Shown here: piece by piece, positions 46,441 through 56,439 of the stretch | How positions within the stretch are numbered: position 1 is the stretch's first letter | Layout: every line of letters begins with the position of its first letter | From: Thermothielavioides terrestris NRRL 8126 | Taxonomy: Eukaryota; Ascomycota; Sordariomycetes; Sordariales; Chaetomiaceae | Length of the DNA stretch: 64,000 nt | Assembly (NCBI RefSeq): GCF_000226115.1 | Contig: NC_016457.1 | Span: 1,674,001 to 1,738,000, forward strand | Reading direction: 5' to 3' | The notes under the pieces: model-generated | Database searches by the model: none | What the model was told of the DNA's origin: nothing | Seen by the model: the letters and a program-made list of their open reading frames with translations, nothing else | Program-made: the position numbers and the translations under genes

Positions 46441-47206
46441 ATGCTCTCCGAAGCACACAAACGAAACAGGTGAGGAGGCCGCCCGTCCCGGGGCTGGACA
46501 TGCTGCAAGTGCTCCAGACTCAACCCAAGCGGCCGCACTGTCTGTGATGGAACGCTCCCATTTCAGGACGCCTACGACAGACGCTGCCATCACTGGCACT
46601 GTCCCGGCTGTACTGGCGTCGGCGGCAGTAAGTGGGCTATGTCATTTCCTGTTTCAGCAACAACTCACAATCCTCTCCCTAGACCATCCTCCTGCGGCTT
46701 GCACCTGTGACAGCCCTGGGGTCCCGCCCGGACCCCCCACAAACCACATTCCAACCACCACTGGTGGCTACCCTCACCGTATCCACCGCCACCATCACCA
46801 TTCAACTCGCCACCAGCCCCCTGCGTTCCCGCATCCAGGGCACAGCCCATCCCCCCCAACGGACACTTTCACTCCTCCTCCACCACCACCACCTCCTTTT
46901 CCACCCCCACTACCCCCTCCTCCTTTCTCAGCCGCCGCCGCACCCCAGTCCCTCCCCCTGTCCCACACAACAGCCTACCTCCAGCGCGCCGCCGCCCGCC
47001 CCAACACCGTCACCTTCGCCCAGGCCTTCCCGCCGCCTACCAGCATTCCCATGTCGGACGCGAGCGCTGCCCTGGCGCGCCTGCGGCTCGATTACTCTGC
47101 TGGAGGGTGGCGGGAGGAGGAGGAGGAGGACAGGGATGGGGATGGGGATTGGGATGGGGATGCGGATGGGGATGGGGATATGGGTGGCGGTTATGGGTGG
47201 TGTTAA
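46441..47206 (+). CDS. Possible low-complexity protein, frame uncertain
   Basis: ATG at 46441 in a CCAAAATG context starts MLSEAHKRN and then meets a stop unless the GT-AG intron 46471-46565 is removed. The frame then continues TPTTDAAITGTVPAVLASAA. Beyond 46629 two readings compete: an unspliced frame that gives His/Pro-rich sequence, then LPLSHTTAYLQRAAARPNT, then an acidic Asp/Gly/Trp repeat ending at 47206; or a spliced frame (46707-47633) that ends in Gly/Asp/Lys-rich sequence. The first is somewhat more protein-like. The region contains a GGGGAT-type microsatellite near 47130-47185. No domain is recognised; the gene may be real, but its structure is not settled. Confidence 0.35.
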
Positions 47207-47633
47207 TGCTGGTGTGGGTGATGCCGATGATGATTGTAGCGGTGGTGGCTTGGGAAAGGATAGGGACGGCGACGGGGATGGACGACGCGGGCGGGGGGAT
47301 CGCAGAAGCGCTGGGAAGTTCAGGGGATCGAAGGGCGGCAGAACGAAGGGTAAACTGCGGATTGAGAGCGGGCCGGCGATGGAGGACAAGGGTGGAGGTG
47401 ATGGGCACGGCGGTGGGCTCGGGTCTCCCTGGCACGATGCGAAGGAGAAGGGCAAGGGCAAGGGAAAAGGGAGAGACGCGCGGTGGGGGCGTCCGAGGTA
47501 TCAACCTGCTAGCGTGGAGGATGTGTCCGACGAAGGAGAGGATGGGATGGGTTGTGAATATCCGAGTGTGAATGGCAACGGGTATGGCTATGGGTGCCAC
47601 GGAGACGGAGGCTCGATTGAGGAGGAGTGGTGA

Positions 47634-48850
47634 CTTCTGCTTGGATGCGGGAGCCAGGGGTTCTGTTGACATTGGGGGTTCAGGGGCAAGGAAGGTTAGG
47701 GTTACTGGTGCTTCGGCAGTTCGGGCTTCTTTTCGTTCTGCTGCTTTGTGACCAAACACCAAACTAAAGTAGGTACAGGAGATGAGCAATTCTTTGGTAG
47801 TACTTCTGGAATTTAACTTCGGTTATTCGGCGGTGATTAAAGTGGTTGACCATACTAACAGCGGGAGGAGCTCTCTGTCCTTCCATCCTGACCATCATGG
47901 TGCTTGCACATGCACGTAGACCCGCACCCAGGCAGCAGCGTAGCAAGACGGCAACGATGGCTAGGTACTGTCCATCAGATGGGTGCTGATAGGTTGCTCT
48001 TGCCAGTGCCGGAACTAATTGCTCAGCTGGCTGTCCCCGTCTGTTCTTCGGCTCTTTCCTGGGTCCCGCGAGACATGATAGGCATTGTGTGTCTGACAGG
48101 GTGAAGCTTTGTGCCACCACGGAATGAGCCACACCAACTGACCGAGGAGCAAGGTTCGACGGTCTTTGCTGACCCGTGACCGTCTCAATGTCGCAAGACC
48201 TGCAACGTATCGTGGCAAGAAAATATATTCCCAAACTGTGTGTGCCTGGTATCTGACGGCGGCAGGCGGACAGCTCCGCCAAAACAACCAAGTCTATGCT
48301 GAACGATTAATATAGGGCTCATTTCGTCGTCGTTGTTGGCCAAATTGGCCGGAAATTCCAGGTGCATGATGAGGATGGAGAGGGATTACAGAGCTGGATA
48401 TTGACAGCGACTGCTTTTCAACTCCGGAATCCCCACCGAAGAAGCGCGAAGTGTATAGTACTGGCAGCAAAAGTAGGCTGGAGTAGATCCCATCCATGGA
48501 GTCACACATCACGCATTGAACTTGTAATACACCAGCGTTCTTGGTCGTGCATAATAACCCATCCCATGTGGTCTCCGAGAGCAGCGAGCGGACGACACCA
48601 TGCACGGATTCATGTATAGATTGAACCCGTGCTTAACTCATCTCAACGTTTGGACCGTGGTTTGTTTTCCCAATGCGCTTGCTGTCTTTAAGGAAGGAAC
48701 GAGCATCACTCCCTCCTTAGGAAGGGAGCTGGGCCCGAGTCGCCCGCGGTAAATTCTGTGCACGAAGACCATCTGGAACCGCAGAACCACGAATATTCTG
48801 GACGCCTGCGCACCGGCAATACTACAACGTAACCCGGAGGGCGTTGAAAG
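47634..48850. other. Intergenic, 1.2 kb
   Basis: Minus-strand frames at 47764-48605 lack motifs and overlap each other. No gene called. The end is the leader of the Gln-rich gene. Confidence 0.5.
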
Positions 48851-49619
48851 ATGCAGTCCCGCCCTCAGACGGGTGGCCCAGTCGCCGGCGGTAACCCTTT
48901 TAGTTACCGCGGTCCTCCTGCCGACCGCCCCATCCCGATCGAACCCAGGCCTCGCACCCAGCTCGATCCCTCCTACCAGCGGCCACCAGACGGTATGCGA
49001 TGCCTCGGTCACCTCCGGACCATTGAGACAGCAGCCGGTCCAGTGGTCATGTACGATGCAAGCAGACACTATTTGGTCCCTGCCAGACGGGCCTCCTGGG
49101 ATGCATTCCAGCAGCAACAGCATCAGCAGCAGCCGCCGCATCCTACCGGTGTCCCCGCATCGTCGCTCCGGCCATCGTCGGCAGCACCGCAAGCATGTCT
49201 GCCGGCTCTCCGGCCCGACTCACGCGCACCGCAACCCCTTTATCGCGCCGTGCCGCAGCGCCAGCTGTTTCAGTCCCAGGGCGGGCAGCAGCAGCGGCAA
49301 CATCAACAGCAACAATATCAACACCAACAACAGCAACAACCGGTCAACCCCTTCCGGCATCCTCCTCTTTACACCTTTCCCCCGCCTCGTTCCAGCCGCC
49401 GCCGGCCCCCTCCACCAGCTGGTACCCCTCCTCTTCCAGCCCGCTCCTCTTCCACCTCTCCACCCACCGCCGCTACCGCTGCCGCCACCGCTGCCGCCAC
49501 CGCTGCTGCTGCTGCCTCGGCGACCTCCTCATCCAGTTCCAGTTCCATGTCGGGGATCTCGCTGACCGCCTCCGAGGAAGCGCAGCTGCTGCAGCAGTTG
49601 CGTCAGAACGAGCAGGAGC

Positions 49620-49675
<56 letters not shown>
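48851..49675 (+). CDS. Gln/Pro-rich protein with C-terminal polyglutamine
   Basis: Single frame of 274 codons from ATG 48851. The N-terminal 80 residues are the most ordered part (DGMRCLGHLRTIETAAGPVV, YDASRHYLVPARR). The rest is disordered: Gln-rich, Pro/Arg-rich, then Ala/Ser runs, and a short acidic-helical SGISLTASEEAQLLQQLRQ. Sixteen consecutive CAG codons end at a TAG. No known domain, signal peptide or membrane segment. Such proteins are often nuclear or RNA-associated, but nothing here proves that. The second-frame alternatives in this GC-rich stretch have worse composition. Whether it is expressed cannot be seen. Confidence 0.6.
49625..49672. repeat. CAG microsatellite (16 units)
   Basis: Sixteen perfect CAG codons coding the C-terminal polyglutamine of the gene at 48851. 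The next triplet is TAG, then CAG CAG CAA, so the stop codon lies inside the repeat. Confidence 0.95.
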
Positions 49676-50789
49676 CAGCAGCAAGGAAGGTAGCAACAGG
49701 ATGAAGGGAAGGGAGGGGGGAAATGGGAACGAGAAATGAGATGCTCAATCACAAGGGTGAGGGGTGGGTGGATTGCGACATCGACGAGTCCTTTCCCAAA
49801 CAAACAGGGGGGGAGGAGGGGGCAAAGAAGGGAGTTGGAGCTTGCTTTGTTTTTCAGCAGTGGCTGGATCAAAAAGCCGGGCAAGTAAACTGGGAGAAGG
49901 GGCATCCGCGTCGGTTCGAACTTGGATATCTTGGCCAGGTAAATAACGGTAGGAAAACCACTTGGATTGGGGCTGGCAGGGGCGTCCGGTTCGATGAGAG
50001 CTGATAGAGCCGGCTGGTGAATGACACAGTGAGGGTGCTAGCGGGTATCAAGTAAAGCGGCAGAGAATTCATGAGCCATATGACACGAGGAGGCGGGATG
50101 ATGAGAAGTGAGAACGTGACAGAACTCGACTGCCAGGCGTAGTAGCACAAGGTATACCGAAGTGCTGACCAGAACCCAAGATCAATGTATTAAAACAGTC
50201 AGAAGGCCTACATTTACACCGTCAGATCGTCGGCAACTTGCTCACTCAAAGTTCGAAAGGAGACAGGTACTTGCTCCGCTCCAAATGCACAGCATCCTCC
50301 CGTCCTGCTTGTGTCTCTCTGAAGTAGCATTGCCAAAGGCGCCGCGTTGCCCACCATGGCCCCAAAAAGACGAGCAGCTAGGGCCAGAATAAATGCACCG
50401 CCCCAAAATAAATTACAGTCCAAGCCAGAGAGACACCACCGCCGCCTGCTGTTGACGCTCCGGGTATCATGAAGAAGACGAGCAAGGCGGAAACAGCAGC
50501 ATGCAAAGATTAAAGTGACGAACGAAGAAACCGCAAGCGCCAATGTGCCCCGCTATGTACACGTACATGAATACTGATCCTCGGAGATCGAAGTGTTGTG
50601 TTTGTGGAGTCGGCATGCCGCGCACGCCTTGGACGGAGGGGTCGAATCGGCCCCGGCGTTGACCGGGAGGGTGTGGTGAATGTAGCAGGCCGGACGCGGA
50701 AAGGGATGATTATGTCGAGAATATACTCCTCGACATGCCCCGGAGGTTCAATGGAGAGGGACCAAAGGCGGTCCTCAAGGCGGGGGCAG
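49676..50789. other. Convergent intergenic region, 1.1 kb
   Basis: 3' flanks of the Gln-rich gene and the 14-3-3-like gene. No gene seen; frames near 49723-50004 and 50214-50543 carry no motif. Confidence 0.5.
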
Positions 50790-51698
50790 CTATATCATCC
50801 CCGGCGGCGCACTTCCCTCCCCCTGCTCAGCCCGCGGCGTTCCTTGGGTGCCGGAACTCGAGCCCTGCGCCTTGCCGAGGCCCCGCTTCATCATCTTCCC
50901 TAGCACCGTGACGAGCTCGCAGGCGTCGTTGAACATATCGTTGTCGATACCCTCGGTGGCCTCGTAGACCTCAGCGATGGTATCTTTCGCCAGCTTTCGG
51001 CTGCCCTCGGCGTCGTGGATGCACTCGTAGAGAAAGGCGGCGTACTCGGTCTTGACCGATAGGCGGAGCGAATGCGACCCCCATAATAACTGCTCCGCCA
51101 GCTGGACGGCTTCCCGAAAGTATTGGTGCGCTTCCGGGAGATAATTGCCGGGCTTCAGGAGGAAGGCGGTGGGCGGTGCTGGGCCGAACCCTGGGGGAGG
51201 GGCTACCGGTCCGCCCGTGGGCGGGTTCCCGGCTTGGTCCGCTTCTTGGTCGTCCCTCGCGATGCCTTTGCCTTTGTCGACGCGCGACGGCGGTAAGCCC
51301 GGGACCGTTGACGATGCCTGGCTCTCCGGAGTGTAGACGCCCATGGTAGAAACAGGCGGAGTGTTGTGGAAGAGGACAAAGATGTGGTAAAAAGAGGCAC
51401 GCAGCTTGTATGCCAGCACCTTCAACTCGACATAGTTGCCAACCATGGGCAAAACGTATTGTTGGAGTAAGACCAGCCCTTCGCGCGACAGCCAGATGAT
51501 GTGGCACGTCAGGTCCAAGGCGGCTGCCGCCTGAGCCGCATCTTGGCGGCGCTGCTTTCGGGCTTTGATTAGTTGGGCGGAGAGGTTGATGGAAAGCCCG
51601 AGAATGCGGAACAAGACGGAGGCGAGCAGTGGGTTGTCGTTCTCCACGGCCTTGGCAAGCTTGCCGAGAAACTTCTGGTCAACCTCTGAGGAAGCCAT
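50790..51698 (-). CDS. Divergent 14-3-3-like protein
   Basis: Uninterrupted 302-residue frame from ATG 51698. Helical blocks line up with 14-3-3: FLGKLAKAVENDNPLLASVL at the N-terminus, then VGNYVELKVLAYKLRASFYH (the KVFYYKMKGDYYRY helix), YLPEAHQYFREAVQLAEQLL, GSHSLRLSVKTEYAAFLYEC (the THPIRLGLALNFSVFYYEI helix) and SRKLAKDTIAEVYEATEGID. A Pro/Gly-rich insert of about 65 residues lies between the third and fourth blocks. Canonical 14-3-3 binds phosphoserine peptides through Lys49, Arg56, Arg127 and Tyr128. Here the equivalents look like Arg, Ile/Asn, His and Ile by eye, so classic binding is doubtful. Likely a cytosolic scaffold or dimer partner. Alignment was done by eye only. Confidence 0.75.
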   Translation of the reverse strand: MASSEVDQKFLGKLAKAVENDNPLLASVLFRILGLSINLSAQLIKARKQRRQDAAQAAAALDLTCHIIWLSREGLVLLQQYVLPMVGNYVELKVLAYKLRASFYHIFVLFHNTPPVSTMGVYTPESQASSTVPGLPPSRVDKGKGIARDDQEADQAGNPPTGGPVAPPPGFGPAPPTAFLLKPGNYLPEAHQYFREAVQLAEQLLWGSHSLRLSVKTEYAAFLYECIHDAEGSRKLAKDTIAEVYEATEGIDNDMFNDACELVTVLGKMMKRGLGKAQGSSSGTQGTPRAEQGEGSAPPGMI

Positions 51699-54600
51699 GA
51701 AGACGGCTCCTGCCTGGTGGTCGCCGATGGTCTCGCGGCGGAACGACTAAAGGATGTGGTCCGGACGGAATAGAGAGGTTGGTGAAGAAGGACCGCTGAA
51801 CCGACCGCGCTCAGGTTGCGTGATGAACCTAGTTCCTCCCAAAGAGCAGTAAACGAGCGAATGCCGGTCGGTTTGCTTCGGCGCTGCATCAGTGGCGCAT
51901 GGATAGTTCGAGACCGGCGGGCGTGGGATATGCTGAAAATCGGTTGGACCGCCTTAGTCTTCAACACCAGGAGCTGGGCTGTCCGGGAGGGAAATTTGCG
52001 CTGTAATTACAAAGGACTACAGCCGGGAAAATCAGAATCTCGAGACCGTCAGCGGACTCAGCCATTGGAGGAGCACTGACCAATATGATACAGCGAAAAC
52101 AAGAGACTGAAAGAGGCAATCTGTACAGGGCAGGCCGCAAATAGACAGCGAATCAGCAGCCGTGAGGGGGACGGCCGCTAACAAAAGGACGGCCCAGAGG
52201 AGGATTGCGGCTCGGATGTGAAGGTGGTAGGCGTGCGGATGATGGCGCAGAGCATGGCGGCGATCTCGCGTGGTGAGCGAGTGGGCGGATGGGAGTGACC
52301 GGCGGTTGAGATGACACGGAGCTCGCCTTCCCCGGATGTCTGCAGTACCAAACACGAGCCGTTCTGGAAGGGTGCCGGAAACGCGCGTGAGAGGGGACCA
52401 CCTTGCGAACGCTGGACCAGGGCGCCTGCAGTTCTTCTTGGAAGAGCACAGGGCGCTCGAGTGACCGAGAACCGAACCTGAGGTGATGAGGTGGACTCGG
52501 CGAGACCAAGCTATGCTGGTCTGGGCTTGGGAATCTCGGCGGTGGAGCCCTTGCGAGGTGCGGCAACGCCAGACAGCCGACCTGGGGCCGATTCGACGAC
52601 AGCAGTGGGTCAATTGGCGGCGCGGATCAAGCCCGGCGCCGGGGGTCGGATCGAAAGCTGTCGATTCAAGGTGACCCGCGGCAGTGCTCGATCGATCGGG
52701 CAGTTGGGGAGGAAGTAAACAAGGTCAACAAGAGGGTGCATGCGGCAGCAGACGACGCCCCGGTCTGGGGCCTGAAGACGGTCTTAAGGAGACGTGCAGG
52801 TCCTCCTGCATGAACGAGCGACAACGGTGGACCCGTTGGGACTGTGGCGCGGAGGATGGGCCGGAATGCCAGGCTGATGATGCTTCTGGACAAATCAACA
52901 AAGACCCGACTCGGCGGCCAGGCTAGCGCACCTCAGCGGACAACAATGCAAGGCAAGACAAGACAGAGAAAGGAAGCAGATTCGAGCGAAGGACGATGTC
53001 ATAGGACAGCGAGCGATGACGGGGGCGGTCCCTGGTTCTGGCCTAAAACTGTGGGAAAGCGAATCGCAGCCGTTGGAGGACTTGCAGATGGTGCGCTGCA
53101 AGGTGAGTTGTCCACCGCCCTCAATCACTGAGATGCAAGCCGCACGCCCCTCGACTCCATTCGGGCGGGGACACCGCCGGACCGACCAGGTTCCCAGAGG
53201 AAAATCGAGACGCGCGAGACGCATCAGGCGCGATGCATGGCGGTAGCAGAATCTGGGGTGCCGCACGCGTTGGCTGTTTTAAATGTATAGTATATATACA
53301 GTTTGAGCTTGAACACAACGAGAGTGAAAAGAATGACTGAAATGAGTGACTGCCCGGGCGGATGAGGTGCGGGGTGGACGGAAGAATCCCGCAGTTGGGA
53401 AGGAGTGGCCGATGGAATCGAAAGCGGTCGGAACCGAGAGCAAGGGGTGAGCATCAAAATGTCCACCGGCCGGGGGAGGACGTTCAACCCGTTGCGGTTG
53501 CTGCTTAGGTAAGGTACTCGATTAACGTGAAATTGACCACTGTCCCGAAGCACTCCCAGTTGTTTTACTTCCTACTCCGTACACTAACCCCAAGGGTCGC
53601 GCCAAGGCTGACGGGCCTTCCAGCCCCAGCCATCGCCATTTCTGCACCACCCATGTCGACCATCTCCCACTGGTCATCGACGTCCTCGACTTGCCCACTC
53701 CCGATGGGCGCGCTTGGCCTCCGATGATGCGGCCATCCTCCGACCACCCTCAGCACAGCGCGTCTGCTTTACACAACATGGTGGTTGTTGTGTCTGGTCT
53801 CTGACAGCTCAGCATGCGCGGCCTGCCGACAAACGGGCAACTGTCCGAACTGGCGGTGAGCGGGAGGCCCTGGATCCCAGCCGCCGTCAGTCAAAAGCAA
53901 CGAGTGCAAATCGAAGGTAATCGTCCATCGAGAGCAGGACGGAGTGCGCACCGCAAACACGGCCCCCGAAAGTCATCTCGAGCCTCGCACGGGTTCTCCG
54001 CACATTTCCAGCCGTCGGAAGGAGAGCGAGCGCCGCGTCCATTGACCGTCCATTGACCTGATTGTCCGGTTTACGCCCTTGGATCGGCAGCAAGTGGCTG
54101 TCACGATCGTTACACAACGTCGTCCGCGCTCATCCTGCAGCCCTAGACGGGCAGCTCGCTGTCTCGGGAATCATCTCGTGGCTACCTGTCTTGGCGTGCG
54201 CGATGCCACTGCGTGCTTCGCTCGTGTCGGAGTCCCGGATTCTCGCAGCAGGCCATATGGCGCGGTTGTTGCACAGCTGCTCAGAGTCGTATTCCTTTCT
54301 CGGAAGCTGACGAGGCAAAAGCGATTCGTGAGTTCTCGGTGGGTGGCGGACGGCGGGCTCAGTCCGAGGCACACCTTGTGTGGTCGAGTTGCCCACTGGT
54401 GGGATCGTAAAATAGCTTTTCCGTTGCCCTCATGAGGACCGCATATGGCGTCCACACGCACGGCTGCTCCGGCGTCCTATCAAACATCTTGGGGTAGGAT
54501 ACGGATACTCGTAGCTCAACGCAGCTCTCCTGCGACGGGAGTCAGGTCTTTCAAGAAACGGGGCTTGCACCCGCCGCTCGCGCGAGGTGTCACGCGCGTA

Positions 54601-55212
54601 ACTCAGGCTGATCAGCCCGGCGTGGTCAGCTCGGCCCGCGAGGTCCGTGTGCCACCCGAGATGGAGGGTCGCCGGCGACACGAGCGGTGCGCAGCGCAGC
54701 TGAGAGCTGACCAGTCGACTACCTACTCCGGTAAGAAGCTGTCAGCTTGGTGCGCAGCTGGCGCGCGTCAGGCGGATCGGTGCTGCGCGGGTGAGGCGCG
54801 ACTCCAGCTGGAGGAGTGCTTTGTGACTTATCATCTGCCGAGTGTTATAAGACGGCTCATGAGCCTCACTCAGCACAGGCAGGTTTTATAAGTCAGCACG
54901 TCTTCATTTTCTCTTCACTAGGTTCAGAGTGGCATCTCCCTTCTCGCAATTCTTCTGCGCTCAACATAGGTGAAATTACTCCCTGCACCACACGTTCACG
55001 CCCCGACTACTCCTTCCCAGCCGAACCATCGCCGACCTCAGCCATCAACATCACTCAAGCTGACCAGCACCACTCCTATTGTCCAACTCCCCGAGAAACT
55101 CTCCCCCAGCGCGACCTAACAGAGCGGCATCACACCGGGGAAGACACAGACAGATCCACACCACAAAAAGGGGAAGAAAAAGAGGGGAAACGAAAAAGGG
55201 GGGAATAAAAAG
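51699..55212. other. Long intergenic region, 3.5 kb
   Basis: Between the divergent starts of the 14-3-3-like gene and the small Cys-rich gene. Many short frames overlap on both strands, but none carries a known domain. The largest, at 52032-52613 (minus), starts at TTG, not ATG. Near 54880-54890 a TTTTATAAG word precedes CT-rich leader sequence and may be the core promoter of the next gene. Confidence 0.5.
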
Positions 55213-55570
55213 ATGTGCAGGTACTACGCCTTCCAGCACGCCTGCGCCCACACGGCGCTCGCCTTCGCCGCCTTCTGCCCGCCCGCCGCCCTGCGCCAGA
55301 ACCCCTGCGGCGAGCGGCACATCTGGCAGACCATCCGCCTGGACGAGCCGTGCGAGGACTGCTGCCGGCACGCCGCGGTGGTGAGGTGATAGATATCAGA
55401 TGACGGCGGCATCGGCGATATTTGGGGGGGGGGGGGGGGAGTAATGGTCTGTGCCGGGATTTTTCTTGTTTCTTCGTCGCTACGATGACAACCAGGACGA
55501 CGAGGAGGAGGCGGAAGAGGAGGGTGAGGGAGAGCGGGAGCAGGAGGATGGGGAGGAGGTGCTAGTGTGA
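55213..55570 (+). CDS. Small Cys-rich protein with probable acidic tail
   Basis: ATG 55213 opens a 58-codon frame: MCRYYAFQHACAHTALAF, a second Cys (FCPPAA), PCGERHIWQTIRLDEPCEDC and a stop at 55387. Seven Cys and several His, with a closing C-x-x-C-C, resemble a family of short fungal Cys-rich, possibly zinc-binding proteins of unknown role. A GT-AG intron (55381-55495) removes the stop and joins in phase to a 24-residue, almost purely acidic tail (DDEEEAEEEGEGEREQEDG) ending EEVLV at 55570. Both forms are open; the exact in-frame acidic reading ending in TGA makes the spliced form attractive. A 16-G run lies inside the intron. Too short to be picked by length-limited gene finders. Confidence 0.6.
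55424..55439. repeat. Poly(G) run, 16 bp
   Basis: Sixteen consecutive G on the plus strand, inside the putative intron of the small Cys-rich gene. Long G runs are unstable and error-prone in sequencing. Confidence 0.9.
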
Positions 55571-56439
55571 GGGGGAAGGAGGAACGGGAGGATGAGCAGG
55601 TGGTGCTAGAGGTGATGCTGGGAGGCAGGAGCGGGGAGGGGTGATGGTGATAGTTGGGCTGTAAAAGAGCAAGGAGGATATCGAACGGGCCAGGGGGACC
55701 ATCAAGGGGATGGGGGGTGGTTAATGTCTTGTTCGGGTGGGTTGCTCGTTTGCTACCGGTACACCGGTTGGGGGTGCTGTGGCTTGGTTATGAAGCTATG
55801 ATTGATGTTACGATGTTATGACTGTATGAACGGTCCTACGCGGGATATAGACGGTCCTAGCATTGCGTTATAGGGCGTTAAGGGTCATTTATGGCGGTAA
55901 GACCGAAGCGACCACCTACTACGGCTAAGCGGGAGTGTGTTGTTCTCTTCGTGCACGAGAGGCAGTGATGCCAGGTCCAGGCGGGTGTTGGATTCCGAAG
56001 GCATCAACCGGACTACCTAGATTGGAGACCGGGGAGGGGTTTCCACCTGCGGAGGCCGTCACTACATGCTTGCTCTTGATGATAACAGTGTTCAGCTGCG
56101 AGCCACGTGCCACAACGCCTGACGGCAACAAGGTCTTCGCCACAAGCGATCTCGCCAAGGGCAGTGGTACATACAATGATGTTTGTAATCCTCGAGGATC
56201 TCACGACGTTGAGTCCATATATGGTACAATGGATAGGGGTATTCTACGCGTACATAGGTAGTGTACATATCCGCGGTCCATCCAGCAGAAAAAGGGGTTA
56301 CAAGCCGCATTCGATGCGAGGCAGGCCCATCTTTACCTCCCAACCCCAACTTCTAAGTTCCAACCGTTTTTGTGCGCCATCCGGGGGTAAACAAAACAAA
56401 GCCGAGTCTATCTAGTGTACTCCCCAACTACGGATACTC
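55571..56439. other. Convergent intergenic region
   Basis: 3' flank of the small Cys-rich gene (GAGGA-rich, then ordinary sequence) and 3' flank of SCAP. No gene seen. Confidence 0.5.

Noticed and set aside
52032..52613. 193-codon minus-strand frame with a hydrophobic stretch
   Set aside because: It starts at TTG, has no homologue I recognise, and sits among overlapping frames of equal quality; probably chance.
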